This document shows positions 9,352 to 19,400 of a stretch of 64,000 bases of DNA, piece by piece. Below the pieces are notes generated by a model that ran no database searches, was not told the DNA's origin, and saw nothing but the letters and a program-made list of their open reading frames with translations. The DNA comes from Peptoniphilus_A sp001811425 (lineage in GTDB: Bacteria > Bacillota > Clostridia > Tissierellales > Peptoniphilaceae), in the NCBI RefSeq assembly GCF_001811425.1, contig NZ_KV804703.1, positions 1-64,000 of the forward strand, written 5' to 3'. Positions within the stretch are counted from its first letter, which is position 1. Each line of letters begins with the position of its first letter. A program made the translations under genes and the position numbers.

Positions 9352-10305
9352 TCATATAGAAACAGTTTTTAGTATGTCTAAAAGATCTTTTCTAAAAACT
9401 TTTTTAACTTCAAAAATTTCGTCAAAGTCCCTGGATATTGCCTTGCCATCTTTAAAGCCAAGGGCAAGAGACTTACCAGCCTTAGCTTCTTTAACTGCCA
9501 AGTAGCCAAGTTCTGATGCCAAAATTCTGTCGAAGATGCTTGGGGCTCCTCCCCTTTGGATGTAGCCAAGGACAGTTACTCTTGTGTCTATGCCTGTAAG
9601 CTTTTGAAAGTCTTCTGCAAAGTCAAAGGCAGAGCCACAGCCTTCAGCCATTAAAATTATGTGATGCTTTTTTCCCCTGTTCTTGCCCATAATTGCCTTC
9701 TCTGCAATTTCATTTATGTCTAGGGGAATTTCTGGAACGATAATGGACTCAGCTCCAGAGGAAACTCCAGAGTAAAGGGCAATGTCGCCGCAGTCTCTGC
9801 CCATTACTTCAACGACATTGGCGCGACCATGGGCTTCTGTTGTGTCCCTAATGTGACTCACTGCTTCCGTTACAGTTTCCACTGCCGTCATAAAACCAAT
9901 GGTAAAATCTGTGTAGGCAAGGTCGTTGTCAATGGAGCAGGGAATTCCAATGACATTTATGCCGCGGTCTCTCAACATTTTTGCCCCGCGAAGGCTTCCG
10001 TCGCCTCCAAGGACAATTAGGACATCTATTTCAAAAATTTTTAGGGAATTTATTGCCTTCTCCAGTCCCTCTTCTGTCATAAATCTTTCCGACCTTGAAG
10101 TGGATAAAATTGTTCCACCTCTTTGAATGATGTCGGCAACAGAAGACTGAACTAATTTTTCAAACTTGGCATCGATTAAGCCTTCATAGCCTCCACTTAT
10201 GCCAAAAACTTCTATTCCTTCGTATATTGAAGTCCTAGTCACTGCTCTTATTGCGGCATTCATGCCTGGAGCATCGCCGCCACTTGTTAAAATTGCAATT
10301 CTCAT
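9352..10305 (-). CDS. pfkA: ATP-dependent 6-phosphofructokinase
   Basis: 317 residues from the ATG at 10305; a GTG two codons upstream is also possible, but the TAGGTG site is better spaced from the ATG. Phosphorylates fructose 6-phosphate. Seen: the nucleotide loop LTSGGDAPGMNAAIR, GGDGSLRG with Gly after GGD (an ATP rather than PPi enzyme), and the catalytic loop SIDNDL, where many homologues have TIDND. The product is normal length for a bacterial homotetrameric PfkA. It sits between dnaE (stop directly adjoining) and pyk. Confidence 0.96.
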   Translation of the reverse strand: MRIAILTSGGDAPGMNAAIRAVTRTSIYEGIEVFGISGGYEGLIDAKFEKLVQSSVADIIQRGGTILSTSRSERFMTEEGLEKAINSLKIFEIDVLIVLGGDGSLRGAKMLRDRGINVIGIPCSIDNDLAYTDFTIGFMTAVETVTEAVSHIRDTTEAHGRANVVEVMGRDCGDIALYSGVSSGAESIIVPEIPLDINEIAEKAIMGKNRGKKHHIILMAEGCGSAFDFAEDFQKLTGIDTRVTVLGYIQRGGAPSIFDRILASELGYLAVKEAKAGKSLALGFKDGKAISRDFDEIFEVKKVFRKDLLDILKTVSI

Positions 10306-10311
10306 ACGCAC

Positions 10312-13300
10312 CTACTTTAAAATAATTTTTTCTCTATTTTTAGTAATGACTGCCAATTTATCTTGTATCTCTGTAAAGGATGTAGCATCAATCCACAAGT
10401 TTGATTCCGTTCCATAGGCCCTTCTCGTCTCTTCTTCGAAAAAGACTACGGGCGTGGAACCCTCATATTCTCTTAAAATGTTTTTCATTTCGCCAAGCCT
10501 TTCATTTTTCATGGAGTCAATGGAGATGTATAACTTGTTTTTTGTTGGCATCTTAATCCTTGATAGGGCATCCACTAAAATTTTTGGCTCTTCAACTTCT
10601 GACTCTTGAAAGTGTCCTTCAACGAAGACTACATTTTCATCTTCAATTAAGTCCTTGTATCTTGAAAATACATTGGGAAAGATTACAAGTTCAATTGTCC
10701 CAAAGAGATCTTCTAGGGCTGCAAAAGCCATCATCTTGTTGTTCTTTGTAATCATAGTTTTTTTGGACTTTAAAATGCCCCCCACTTTTACCTTGCTATT
10801 TCTCAATAGATTTTCTCTGTACTTTTCAAAAATTTGGTTGGTGTTAATATTTGTGGACTTCTCAATTATTTCTCTATAGGGATCAAGGGGATGACCAGAG
10901 ATATACATGCCAATGACTTCCTTTTCCATGTCAAGCTTGTCCTTTTGCCTAAAATCTTTTAGGACAGGCAAATCTTCGTGAAAGTCTGCCTCTTCAAAGA
11001 GAGAAAATTGTCCCAAGACATTGCTCTTTGCAGTGTTAGATGAAGATGAAAGGACTGATTCATAAATGGCAAGGTACTGTGCCCTATTGCCCTCAAAGTC
11101 GTCCATGGCTCCACACCTTATTAGGGATTCAACCGCCCTCTTATTAAGGACAGCCTTGTCAATGGCATTGATCCTATCAACGAAGTCCTTTAAGGATTTA
11201 TAATCGCCCTTTTCCCTTCCCTTGACAATTAAATTAATTAAGTTATCGCCAACATTTTTCACTGCCTTTAGTCCAAAACGGATTTTATCTCCTTCAACAG
11301 TAAAGTTTTTAAAAGAATAATTTATATTAGGTGGCAAAATTTCTATGCCTAGTCTCTTTATCTCTTCGATGTAGAGACTCACTTGCTTGATGTCGTTGGT
11401 GTAAGTGGAAATTTGCGCCGCCATAAATTCTCTTGGATAATAATATTTCAGCCAAGCAGTCCTGTAGGCAACTACTGAATAGGCAACGGAGTGAGACTTG
11501 TTAAATGCGTAGTCGGCGAAGTCTATAATCAAATCATAAATTTCGTTGGCAGCCTTTTCGTCAACTCCATTGGCAATGGCACCGCAAACTCCTTCGGCTG
11601 GGTTGCCGTAGATAAAGTTCTGCCTTTCCTCTTCCATGACCTTCATCTTTTTCTTGGAGATGGCACGCCTTACTATGTCGGCTCTGCCAAGTGAGTAGCC
11701 ACCAATTTGTTGAACTATTTGCATTACCTGTTCTTGGTAGACAATACAGCCGTAAGTGGATTTTAGGATTGGCTCAAGTTTTGGGTGAAGGTAAGAAATT
11801 TTGCTCTTGTCGTGCTTTGATGACACAAATTTTGGAATTTGCTTCATTGGTCCCGGTCTAAAGAGGGCATTGGCTGCAACTAAATCAGAAAATTCGTCTG
11901 GCTTTAATTCCTTTAAGAAGGCCCTCATGCCAGAGGATTCAAATTGAAAGACGCCAAGAGTTTCTGACCTTGCAAACATCTTTAAGACATCGGGGTCATT
12001 GTAGTCAAACTTTTCAAAGGAAATAGTCTTACCTTCCTTTTCTCTTATTAAATTAATGGCATCTCGAATGACAGTTAGTGTCCTAAGTCCCAAGAAGTCC
12101 ATCTTTAAAAGACCAAGCTCTTCAAGTTCAATCATATTAAACTGAGTTGCAATTATCTTGTCATTACGAGTTAGGGGCACATACTCTGTCAGCTCGTCCT
12201 TTGAAATGACAACACCAGCTGCATGAGTTGATGTGTGCCTTGGCAGTCCCTCAAGCTTTAGTGCCATGTCAATTAAGAATCTTGAGTCCTCTTCGGAGTC
12301 ATAAATTCCCTTAAAGCTTTCAGAAATTTCCAGAGCCTTTTCTATAGTCATGTTGATTGCCTGTGGAACTTGCTTGGCAATGTAGTCCACCTTGGCATAG
12401 GACATGTCCAGGGCACGACCTACATCTCTTAGTGCATTCCTTGCCGCCATGGTACCAAAGGTTACGATTTGGGCAACATGGGAGTCGCCGTACTTTCTGT
12501 TGACATACTCAATAACTTCTTCACGCCTTTCATAGCAGAAGTCGATGTCAATATCGGGCATAGAAACTCTCTCTGGATTTAAAAATCTTTCGAAGAGGAG
12601 GTCAAACTTTAGGGGGTCAACATCTGTTATGCCCAGGCAAAAAGAAATTAGGCTGCCTGCCGCTGAACCTCTCCCCGGTCCAACTTGAATTTCATGTTTT
12701 CTGGCGTACCTGATAAAGTCCCATACTATTAAAAAGTAATCCACGAAGCCCATATTTTTTATGGTATTAAATTCAAAATCAAATCTTTCTTTTATCTCAT
12801 CAGTAACATTTTCGTAGCGAGCATACATCCCATCAGTGGCAAGTTTTTTTAAATAGCCTTGGTGGGTGTAGCCCTCTGGCACAGTAAACTCAGGCAAATG
12901 TTGCTCGTGAAATTTTATTTCAACATTACATCTATCAGCAATTTTTACTGTATTTTCAAGGGCATCTTTGTTGTCTGGAAAAAGTGCTGCCATTTCGTCA
13001 GGCGATTTTAAATAAAATTCATCTGAGGGGAACTTCATCCTATTTTCTTCCTTAATTGTCTTGCCCGTTTGAATGCACAAGAGGACATCGTGACTCTTGG
13101 CATCATCTTTATTTAAGTAGTGAACATCATTTGATGCTGTAAGTGGAATATTTAAGTCCTCTGACAATTTTACAAGCTCACGATTTACTCGAGCCTGGTC
13201 TGGCATGCCATGGTCTTGAAGCTCCAAGAAAAAATTATTTTCGCCAAAAATTTCTCTGTATTCAAGGGCAGCAGCTCTTGCAGCCTCTAGGTCCCTATCT

Positions 13301-13737
13301 AATAAAAATCTTTGCACTTCGCCGCCGAGGCAAGCTGATGTTGCAATTACCCCCTTGGCATATTTTTTCAAAACTTCCTTGTCAACTCTAGGCTTGTAAT
13401 AATATCCATCAACAAAAGCTATAGAGACTATTTTCATAATATTTTTGAAGCCCTCATTGTTCTCTGCCAAGAGAATCAAGTGGAACCTCTTGTTGGTCTT
13501 GTCCTTTATAGTCATGTCCTTTTCAGAAACATAAACTTCGCAACCCAAAATTGGTTTAATTCCCTCATCCTTGCAGGCCTTATAAAAGGCAATGGCGCCA
13601 TACATATTGCCGTGATCAGTTAAGGCAACGGCATCCATGCCAAGCTCTTTAACTCGCTTTGGCAAGAGATTTATTCTCGTAGACCCATCTAATAGAGAGT
13701 ACTCGCTGTGGAGGTGCAAATGCACAAATTTATTCAT
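10312..13737 (-). CDS. dnaE: DNA polymerase III alpha subunit (DnaE type)
   Basis: 1141 residues. N-terminal PHP domain (HLHLHSEYSLLDG, TDHGNMYG), then the polymerase core with the catalytic acidic triad region PDIDIDFCYERREEV and GPGRGSAAGSLISF, helix-hairpin-helix and the C-terminal OB-fold region (KVKVGGILKSKKTMITKNNKMM). No exonuclease insertion is seen, which separates it from PolC. In Firmicutes DnaE usually works beside PolC in lagging-strand initiation; PolC is not in this window. The stop abuts pfkA. Confidence 0.96.
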   Translation of the reverse strand: MNKFVHLHLHSEYSLLDGSTRINLLPKRVKELGMDAVALTDHGNMYGAIAFYKACKDEGIKPILGCEVYVSEKDMTIKDKTNKRFHLILLAENNEGFKNIMKIVSIAFVDGYYYKPRVDKEVLKKYAKGVIATSACLGGEVQRFLLDRDLEAARAAALEYREIFGENNFFLELQDHGMPDQARVNRELVKLSEDLNIPLTASNDVHYLNKDDAKSHDVLLCIQTGKTIKEENRMKFPSDEFYLKSPDEMAALFPDNKDALENTVKIADRCNVEIKFHEQHLPEFTVPEGYTHQGYLKKLATDGMYARYENVTDEIKERFDFEFNTIKNMGFVDYFLIVWDFIRYARKHEIQVGPGRGSAAGSLISFCLGITDVDPLKFDLLFERFLNPERVSMPDIDIDFCYERREEVIEYVNRKYGDSHVAQIVTFGTMAARNALRDVGRALDMSYAKVDYIAKQVPQAINMTIEKALEISESFKGIYDSEEDSRFLIDMALKLEGLPRHTSTHAAGVVISKDELTEYVPLTRNDKIIATQFNMIELEELGLLKMDFLGLRTLTVIRDAINLIREKEGKTISFEKFDYNDPDVLKMFARSETLGVFQFESSGMRAFLKELKPDEFSDLVAANALFRPGPMKQIPKFVSSKHDKSKISYLHPKLEPILKSTYGCIVYQEQVMQIVQQIGGYSLGRADIVRRAISKKKMKVMEEERQNFIYGNPAEGVCGAIANGVDEKAANEIYDLIIDFADYAFNKSHSVAYSVVAYRTAWLKYYYPREFMAAQISTYTNDIKQVSLYIEEIKRLGIEILPPNINYSFKNFTVEGDKIRFGLKAVKNVGDNLINLIVKGREKGDYKSLKDFVDRINAIDKAVLNKRAVESLIRCGAMDDFEGNRAQYLAIYESVLSSSSNTAKSNVLGQFSLFEEADFHEDLPVLKDFRQKDKLDMEKEVIGMYISGHPLDPYREIIEKSTNINTNQIFEKYRENLLRNSKVKVGGILKSKKTMITKNNKMMAFAALEDLFGTIELVIFPNVFSRYKDLIEDENVVFVEGHFQESEVEEPKILVDALSRIKMPTKNKLYISIDSMKNERLGEMKNILREYEGSTPVVFFEEETRRAYGTESNLWIDATSFTEIQDKLAVITKNREKIILK

Positions 13738-13773
13738 AGAATCATCCTTTAATCTATTCTTAAAAAATCGTCC

Positions 13774-13830
13774 TTAATTTTTAATTCTCAATGCCTTAAG
13801 TTTAATTGGCAAATTTTTAAAATAAGGCAT
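13774..13830 (-). CDS. Possible 18-residue small ORF ahead of dnaE
   Basis: ATG at 13830 with a good AGGAAGGA site six bases upstream, encoding an 18-residue basic peptide (MPYFKNLP...ALRIKN) and stopping 36 bases before the dnaE start. An 8-9-bp inverted repeat (ATGCCTTA with TTAAGGCAT) lies within it, so translation and RNA folding would interfere. It may be a leader peptide, a small protein or chance. No amino-acid run hints at attenuation. Confidence 0.35.
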   Translation of the reverse strand: MPYFKNLPIKLKALRIKN

Positions 13831-13882
13831 AGTTAATCCTTCCTATATTTTATCAAAGGCAGTAAACAAATAAAAGGACATG

Positions 13883-13911
13883 AAAAAAGAGTTTCGACAA
13901 AGCAAAACTCT
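13883..13911 (-). terminator. Terminator after HPr gene
   Basis: On the minus strand, AGAGTTT (13905-13911) pairs with AAACTCT (13888-13894) and is followed by T6. Confidence 0.8.
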
Positions 13912-13928
13912 AAAAAGTAAAATATTTA

Positions 13929-14195
13929 TTAAAGATTTATAAATTCTTTTTCAACAATGTGAGCTAGTTTTTCAACAGCTTCTTCTTCATCAGCGCCTTC
14001 AGCCTCAATGACAATCTCTTCGCCAGAAAAAGCACCTAGAGACATAATGCCAATAATACTCTTTCCATTAACCTTATCGCCATGTGCCTCTAAATTTATG
14101 TCAGATGCAAACTTATTTGCCTCTCTAACAAAAAGTGCAGCAGCCCTGGCGTGGAGCCCATCATTATTATTAAGTACAACTTTTTTGCTTGTCAT
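13929..14195 (-). CDS. ptsH: Phosphocarrier protein HPr
   Basis: 88 residues from the ATG at 14195, preceded by GAGGGG at 8 bases. An upstream in-frame GTG (14204) is rejected because the ATG start places the phosphorylated His at exactly residue 15 (NDGLHARAAALFV) and the regulatory Ser at 46 (GKSIIGIMSLGA), as in classical HPr. It carries phosphate from enzyme I to PTS permeases, and through Ser46 can take part in catabolite control. Encoded directly after whiA, the position of crh in Bacillus; because His15 is present this is HPr, not Crh. Confidence 0.95.
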   Translation of the reverse strand: MTSKKVVLNNNDGLHARAAALFVREANKFASDINLEAHGDKVNGKSIIGIMSLGAFSGEEIVIEAEGADEEEAVEKLAHIVEKEFINL

Positions 14196-14196
14196 T

Positions 14197-15132
14197 TCAT
14201 ACACCCCTCAACTTGTTAGCAATTTTCCTAATTTTTTTAAATCTATAATTAACAGTGGACTTTGAAATTTTGGGATCTAGGGAATTTGCAATGTCATTTA
14301 AGCTCATAGACCTGTTATTGAGTCTTAAAATTGCAAGGGCTCTAAGATCCTCATCTAAATTATCTAAACCAATCTCTCTATCGATTATCTTAATGTCTTC
14401 CACTTGGTCATAGGAGGACTTCACAGTTTTATTTAAGTTTGCAGTCTCACAATTTACAATTCTGTTGACATTATTTCTCATATCCTTTATAACTCTAATG
14501 TTTTCGTATTTTAAAACAGAATTATAAGCGCCAATGAGAGATAGAAAGTCTGAAATTTGTTCTGAGTCCTTAATGTAGACTATGTACTTTTCCTTTCTCA
14601 TAATTATTTTAGAATTAAATCCAAAATCATTAATTACAGCCATCAAAAAGTTTGCGTTGGATTCGTTTTCAGAGACGAATTCCAAATGATATCCTTTTTC
14701 TGGATTTGTAATGGAGCCTGAACCCATAAAGGCGCCGCGGATGTAGGCCTTTTTCTCATTCACAGTTTTTATGAGATCAGTGGGTGCATAATTAATCATA
14801 AATACGCTTGCACCCTTTATATATTTTAACTCATCAAGTAACAACCTGCAAGACTCATCTTGAGATATATAAATAATAAATACATTTTTTTTAAGTTGAG
14901 TGGACTTTGCATTTTTTACTTCAACTACAAATCCAAAGGACCTTCTCAAAAAAGTAAAGACTCTTCGCGCTACTGAGGCGTTTTCTGTGATGTATTCCAT
15001 GGAAATTTTGTTGTTTTTAAAATTTAAAACTCCACACATGGGAGTTATGCCTGCAAGTTCAGATAGAATTATTTCATAATTATCAACTTTTATCTTTGCA
15101 ACCTCATCCTTAACTTCAGATGAAAAGCTCAT
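14197..15132 (-). CDS. whiA: DNA-binding protein WhiA
   Basis: 311 residues. N-terminal LAGLIDADG-like homing-endonuclease fold (YIRGAFMGSGSITNPEKGYHLEF) without nuclease use, and a C-terminal helix-turn-helix (LDNLDEDLRALAILRLNNRSMSLNDIA, KISKSTVNYRFKKI). WhiA regulates sporulation division in actinobacteria and affects division and chromosome segregation in Firmicutes. Here it heads a whiA-ptsH transcript closed by a terminator; rapZ and glmR, its usual upstream partners, are absent from this window. Confidence 0.95.
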   Translation of the reverse strand: MSFSSEVKDEVAKIKVDNYEIILSELAGITPMCGVLNFKNNKISMEYITENASVARRVFTFLRRSFGFVVEVKNAKSTQLKKNVFIIYISQDESCRLLLDELKYIKGASVFMINYAPTDLIKTVNEKKAYIRGAFMGSGSITNPEKGYHLEFVSENESNANFLMAVINDFGFNSKIIMRKEKYIVYIKDSEQISDFLSLIGAYNSVLKYENIRVIKDMRNNVNRIVNCETANLNKTVKSSYDQVEDIKIIDREIGLDNLDEDLRALAILRLNNRSMSLNDIANSLDPKISKSTVNYRFKKIRKIANKLRGV

Positions 15133-15165
15133 GACTTCACCTCGCTACTGAAATCCTTTTACTTT

Positions 15166-15174
15166 ATTATAGCA
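15166..15174 (-). promoter_or_regulatory. Extended -10 promoter for whiA
   Basis: The minus strand carries TGC-TATAAT about 35 bases before the whiA ATG; the -35 is weak. Confidence 0.5.
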
Positions 15175-15238
15175 GATTTATAAATAAATTTTTTAACTTT
15201 GCCATTTTTATATAAATTAAATTCTTAAATTTTCAAAA

Positions 15239-15286
15239 GAAAAAACCTGGCTGAAATAATTTTTAATAAATTTCAGCACAGGTTTT
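15239..15286 (-). terminator. Terminator after the foldase gene
   Basis: Minus-strand stem AAAACCTG-(TG)-CTGAAAT pairing with ATTTCAG-(C)-CAGGTTTT, then a T-rich tail. It closes the glmU-to-foldase run. Confidence 0.85.
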
Positions 15287-15320
15287 AAATTATAAATTAA
15301 AATTTTAAATTTTTCAATTA

Positions 15321-16406
15321 TTATTTTGCCTTGTTTTCAGCTTTAGCATTTTCTTTTGCTGCATTTTCAGTTTTGTTTTGAGCCTTGGCATTTTCCTTAG
15401 CTCCTTCTTCAGCCTTTGGAGCTCCTTCTTTTTCTACTTTACCAAAGTTTTTAAATTCATCTGGAAGTTCAACTTCTTTTGAAGTGTCAACATAAGATTT
15501 AATCTTTGCGTCTTTTTTAACCTTTTCAATGTATTCTTTGAACTTTTCTTGTTGAAGAGTTTGCTTTATTTCATCCTTAACTTCATCAAATTCACGAGGA
15601 TTTTTTTCGTCAAGCTTGATTACATGGTAACCAAATTGAGTTTGAATAGGTTCAGAGATGTCTCCTGCCTTCATCTTTGCAATTTGTTCATCAAAGGCTT
15701 GTACCATTTGACCATTTGTAAATTCGCCAAGAGATCCACCGTTTTGTGCAGATCCAGTGTCCTTTGAATTTTCCTTGGCAATTTTAGCAAAATCTTCTCC
15801 CTTTAGGATTTGTTTTCTAAGAACATTAGCTTCCTTTAAATCGTCAACTAAAATGTGAGATGCCTTAGCCTTGTAGTATTTGTCCTTGTTGTCTTCATAA
15901 TATTTTTTTACATCTTCTTCACTTGGCTCTAATTCCTTAGATTTTTCTTGAGTCCACTTGCCAACTAACATTTGGTTTTTCATATTTTCAAAAACATAAT
16001 CTTCTGGAAGTCCATTTTGTTTTAAGAAATTTTTATAAGCTTCTTCGCCACCAAGTTGTGCCTTGATTTCGTCGATTTTCTTGTTAACTTCGTCGTCGCT
16101 AACTTCGATTTTTGACTTTGCTGCATCTTGTTTTAAAGCTTCAGTAGTAGTTAAGTCAGTGATGGCTTGTTCTCTTAAAAGTTCGTCAGTAGATTTTTTT
16201 CCATCTTCCTTGTTTGCAAGAACATCTTCACCATACATTGATGTAAGTTGGTTAACTCTTGCTGCATAAGATTTGTAGTAAGCTTCCATTGGAATGTCAA
16301 CTCCACCAACTGTTGCTGCTACTCCATCTTTTTTTCCATTACAAGCAACTAATGTGCCAGCTAGGGCAATAGCTACTGCTAATTTGCTAAATTTTTTAAA
16401 ATTCAT
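15321..16406 (-). CDS. PrsA-like parvulin foldase lipoprotein (peptidyl-prolyl isomerase)
   Basis: 361 residues from the second ATG (16406), which has AAGGAG just upstream; the earlier ATG at 16424 lacks a site. A lipoprotein signal ends in LAGTLVAC, so Cys should be lipidated and the protein sits on the outer face of the membrane. A SurA-N-like chaperone region (residues ~40-170) is followed by a rotamase domain (KASHILVDDLKEANVL, NGGSLGEFTNGQM, TQFGYHVIKLDEK). The last ~35 residues are an Ala/Lys/Glu/Asn-rich tail. PrsA-type foldases help exported proteins fold; the surface adhesin and metallophosphoesterase here are plausible clients. Downstream of mfd, its common place in this gene block. 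Confidence 0.92.
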   Translation of the reverse strand: MNFKKFSKLAVAIALAGTLVACNGKKDGVAATVGGVDIPMEAYYKSYAARVNQLTSMYGEDVLANKEDGKKSTDELLREQAITDLTTTEALKQDAAKSKIEVSDDEVNKKIDEIKAQLGGEEAYKNFLKQNGLPEDYVFENMKNQMLVGKWTQEKSKELEPSEEDVKKYYEDNKDKYYKAKASHILVDDLKEANVLRKQILKGEDFAKIAKENSKDTGSAQNGGSLGEFTNGQMVQAFDEQIAKMKAGDISEPIQTQFGYHVIKLDEKNPREFDEVKDEIKQTLQQEKFKEYIEKVKKDAKIKSYVDTSKEVELPDEFKNFGKVEKEGAPKAEEGAKENAKAQNKTENAAKENAKAENKAK

Positions 16407-16451
16407 ATTTCTCTCCTTATTCATATTTTTAATTAATAACCTTATTATACA

Positions 16452-19400
16452 CTACTTTTTAGATGTTTTTGTGTCCTTTTTGTGTAAATACAAAATTGTC
16501 ACAAGTTTTTTAAGTTCATCTAGTGGATATTTTAATTTATTTAAGACAATTTCATTTTCATCACCCATGGAATAGGAAATATTTTCAAATTCATTGTTCA
16601 TTTCCATAATGGCTTCAAGGGAAACTTCCCCTTCCACTTTTATCCTGTACTCGCCCTTTCTCTCTGTAATGGATTTTACACTTGCCTTTTGAGCCTTGTT
16701 CTTTAAAAGGGCAATGTCCATTAAGTTTGAAACTTCATCAGGAAAGTCAGAAAATCTATCGATTAATTCTTCTACTAAGTCTGAGTAAGCCTCTTCAGTG
16801 TCGATGACAGAAATCTTTTTGTAAATCTCAAGTCTTGTCTTGTCGTCTTCAATATATTCTTTTGGTATAAAGGAATCAAGCTTAAGATCAATTGTCGTGT
16901 CAACTTTTTCTTCCACTTCAAGACCCTTTAACTTCATAATTGCATCTTTAAGATACTTCATGTAAAGGTCGTAGCCAATTTTTTCAATGTGACCTGACTG
17001 TCTTGAGCCTAAAATTGAGCCAGACCCTCTTATTTCAAGGTCTCTCTCTGCAATTTTGTGACCAGATCCAAACTCTGTAAATTCCTTTATAGCTTGCAGC
17101 CTCTTTTGTGCAACTTCTGATATGGATGTTGACCTGTCGTAGGTGAAGTAGGCGTAGGCAATTCTTGATGACCTGCCAATCCTACCTCTAAGCTGGTAAA
17201 GTTGTGAAAGACCAAGGCGATTTGAGTCTGTAATAATCATTGTATTGGCATTGGGAACATCCATGCCCGTCTCAATTATTGTGGAGCAAACTAAGACATC
17301 AATATTTCCCTCTATAAAGTCAATCATGGTGTCTTCCAAGGCTTTTTCACTCATCTGACCATTTGCCATGGCAAAAGTTGCTTCTGGCACAAGCTTTCTA
17401 AGTTCCAAAAGTTTATTTTCCATGTTGGCAACCTTGTTGTATAAGAAGTAAACTTGTCCCCCTCTTTCGATTTCCTTTAAAATTGCCTCGCGAACCATTA
17501 AATTGTTGTACTCCAAGACATAAGTTTCAACTGGAAATCTCTCCTCAGGTGGCTCGTCAATTACAGACATGTCTCTTATGCCAATCATGGACATTTGTAG
17601 GGTCCTTGGTATTGGCGTTGCCGTTAAGGTCAAGGTGTCTACATTTTCCTTTAACATCCTAAGTTTTTCCTTGTGACGCACTCCAAACCTCTGCTCTTCA
17701 TCTATTATTAAAAGTCCCAAGTCTTTAAAGTGAACATCCTTGGAAAGAAGTCTGTGTGTGCCCACGATTATGTCGATGTTGCCATTTTTTAAGCCTTCAA
17801 GGTCGGCTTTTTGGTCCTTCTTACTTCTAAATCTGGACAAAAGTCCAATGCCCACTGGAAAATTTTTAAACCTCTCCCTAATTGTGTTGTAGTGTTGCTG
17901 GGCAAGGATTGTCGTTGGAACAAGTAGTGCCACTTGTTTGCCATCAAGGATTGCCTTAAAGGCAGCACGAAGGGCAACTTCAGTCTTGCCATAACCAACA
18001 TCGGCACAGAGCAGTCTATCCATGGGAACAGGCTTTTCCATGTCCTCTTTTATCTCTTCAGAAGAAGTCAGCTGTCCACTTGTCTCTTCATAGATAAAGG
18101 CATCCTCAAACTCTCTTTGATACTGAGTGTCCTCGCTAAAGGCATAGCCCTTGGTGTTTTCACGAGTGGCATAAAGTTTTATCAGCTCATCAGCCATGTC
18201 GTCAATGGATTTTTTAGCGTGAGCCTTTTTCTTTTTCCAATCTAGGGAATTTAATTTATTAACCTTTGGCTCTCTCTTGCCCTCTTGCACATACTTATAA
18301 ATTGAGTCAAGAGATTCAATTGGAAGAAATAATTTATCCTCACCGCCATATTCAATGACAATGTAGTCCCTTTGGATGCCAGATACGGCAAGCCTTGTTG
18401 TTCCCACATACTTGCCAACTCCATGTGCCTCGTGGACTACAAAGTCGCCAATAGCCAAATCTTCAAAGTTTAAGGATTTTTTCTTAGCAGGCTTATTTTT
18501 TTTCTTCTTGGAAAAAGAGCCGTAGATTTCAGAATAATTTATAAAAACTGTTTTTGAATCGGTAAACTCTATGCCATCATTTAGGGCGCCTGTGGTTACT
18601 ACTAAATTGGCATAGTCTTTAAAGCTGCCAAAGTCCTTGGCAAGTTCTGGCGAATAACCAAGCTCTATTAGGTGATCAAAAAGTCTCTTGGCTCTTTTTT
18701 CTGTGGCGCCTAGAAGAATTACCTTAAAGTCATTTTTTTCATAGTAGTCCAAGTCCTCTTTGAAGAGTTTTATCTTGGACATATAATTTGTAACGCTCTT
18801 AACCTTTATATTTACAATGTCCTGTGGCTTAAAGGACTTAGGTGGCTTTAAGAGGGCGTTAAAAGTTATAAGGCTCTCTTCATTTAGCTTATCTACAAGG
18901 TCTTTGTAGGAGTAAAAAGTTTTTTCGTGAGCCTTTGTCACTTCTCCATTTTCAATTAAGAGGGCAAACTTCTCGCCATTTCGGAGGGCAAGTTCCTCTT
19001 CTCTTTCCACAATCCTCGTGGGCTCGTCAATTAAGAAGATAAAGTCATCTAAGTAATCTAAAAAGGATGACACTTCTCCTTCATCAACATAGGGAAGGAT
19101 CAAGTCCTTGTTCAAAATATTTTCGTCGTTTTCAAGTCTATCAACGCATCTCAAAAACTTTTCCTTTAGTCTATCTTTTTCCTTGCCAGCTAATTTTGTC
19201 TTCCCAAGGTCCTTTTTGATCCTCTCAGCAATTTTTTTCTTCTCCTGGCTTTTTAAAATCAAATCTTCAATGGGAAAAATATTTATTTCCTCATGCCTTT
19301 CAATAGACCTTTGGTTTTCAATTTCAAAGCTCCTAATGGAGTCCACCTCGTCATCAAAGAGTTCAATTCTATAGTTGGCATCTTGGCTGGCAATGTCAAT

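Noticed and set aside
13929..14204. Crh, because of its place after whiA
   Set aside because: The active-site His at position 15 is present, whereas Crh lacks it.
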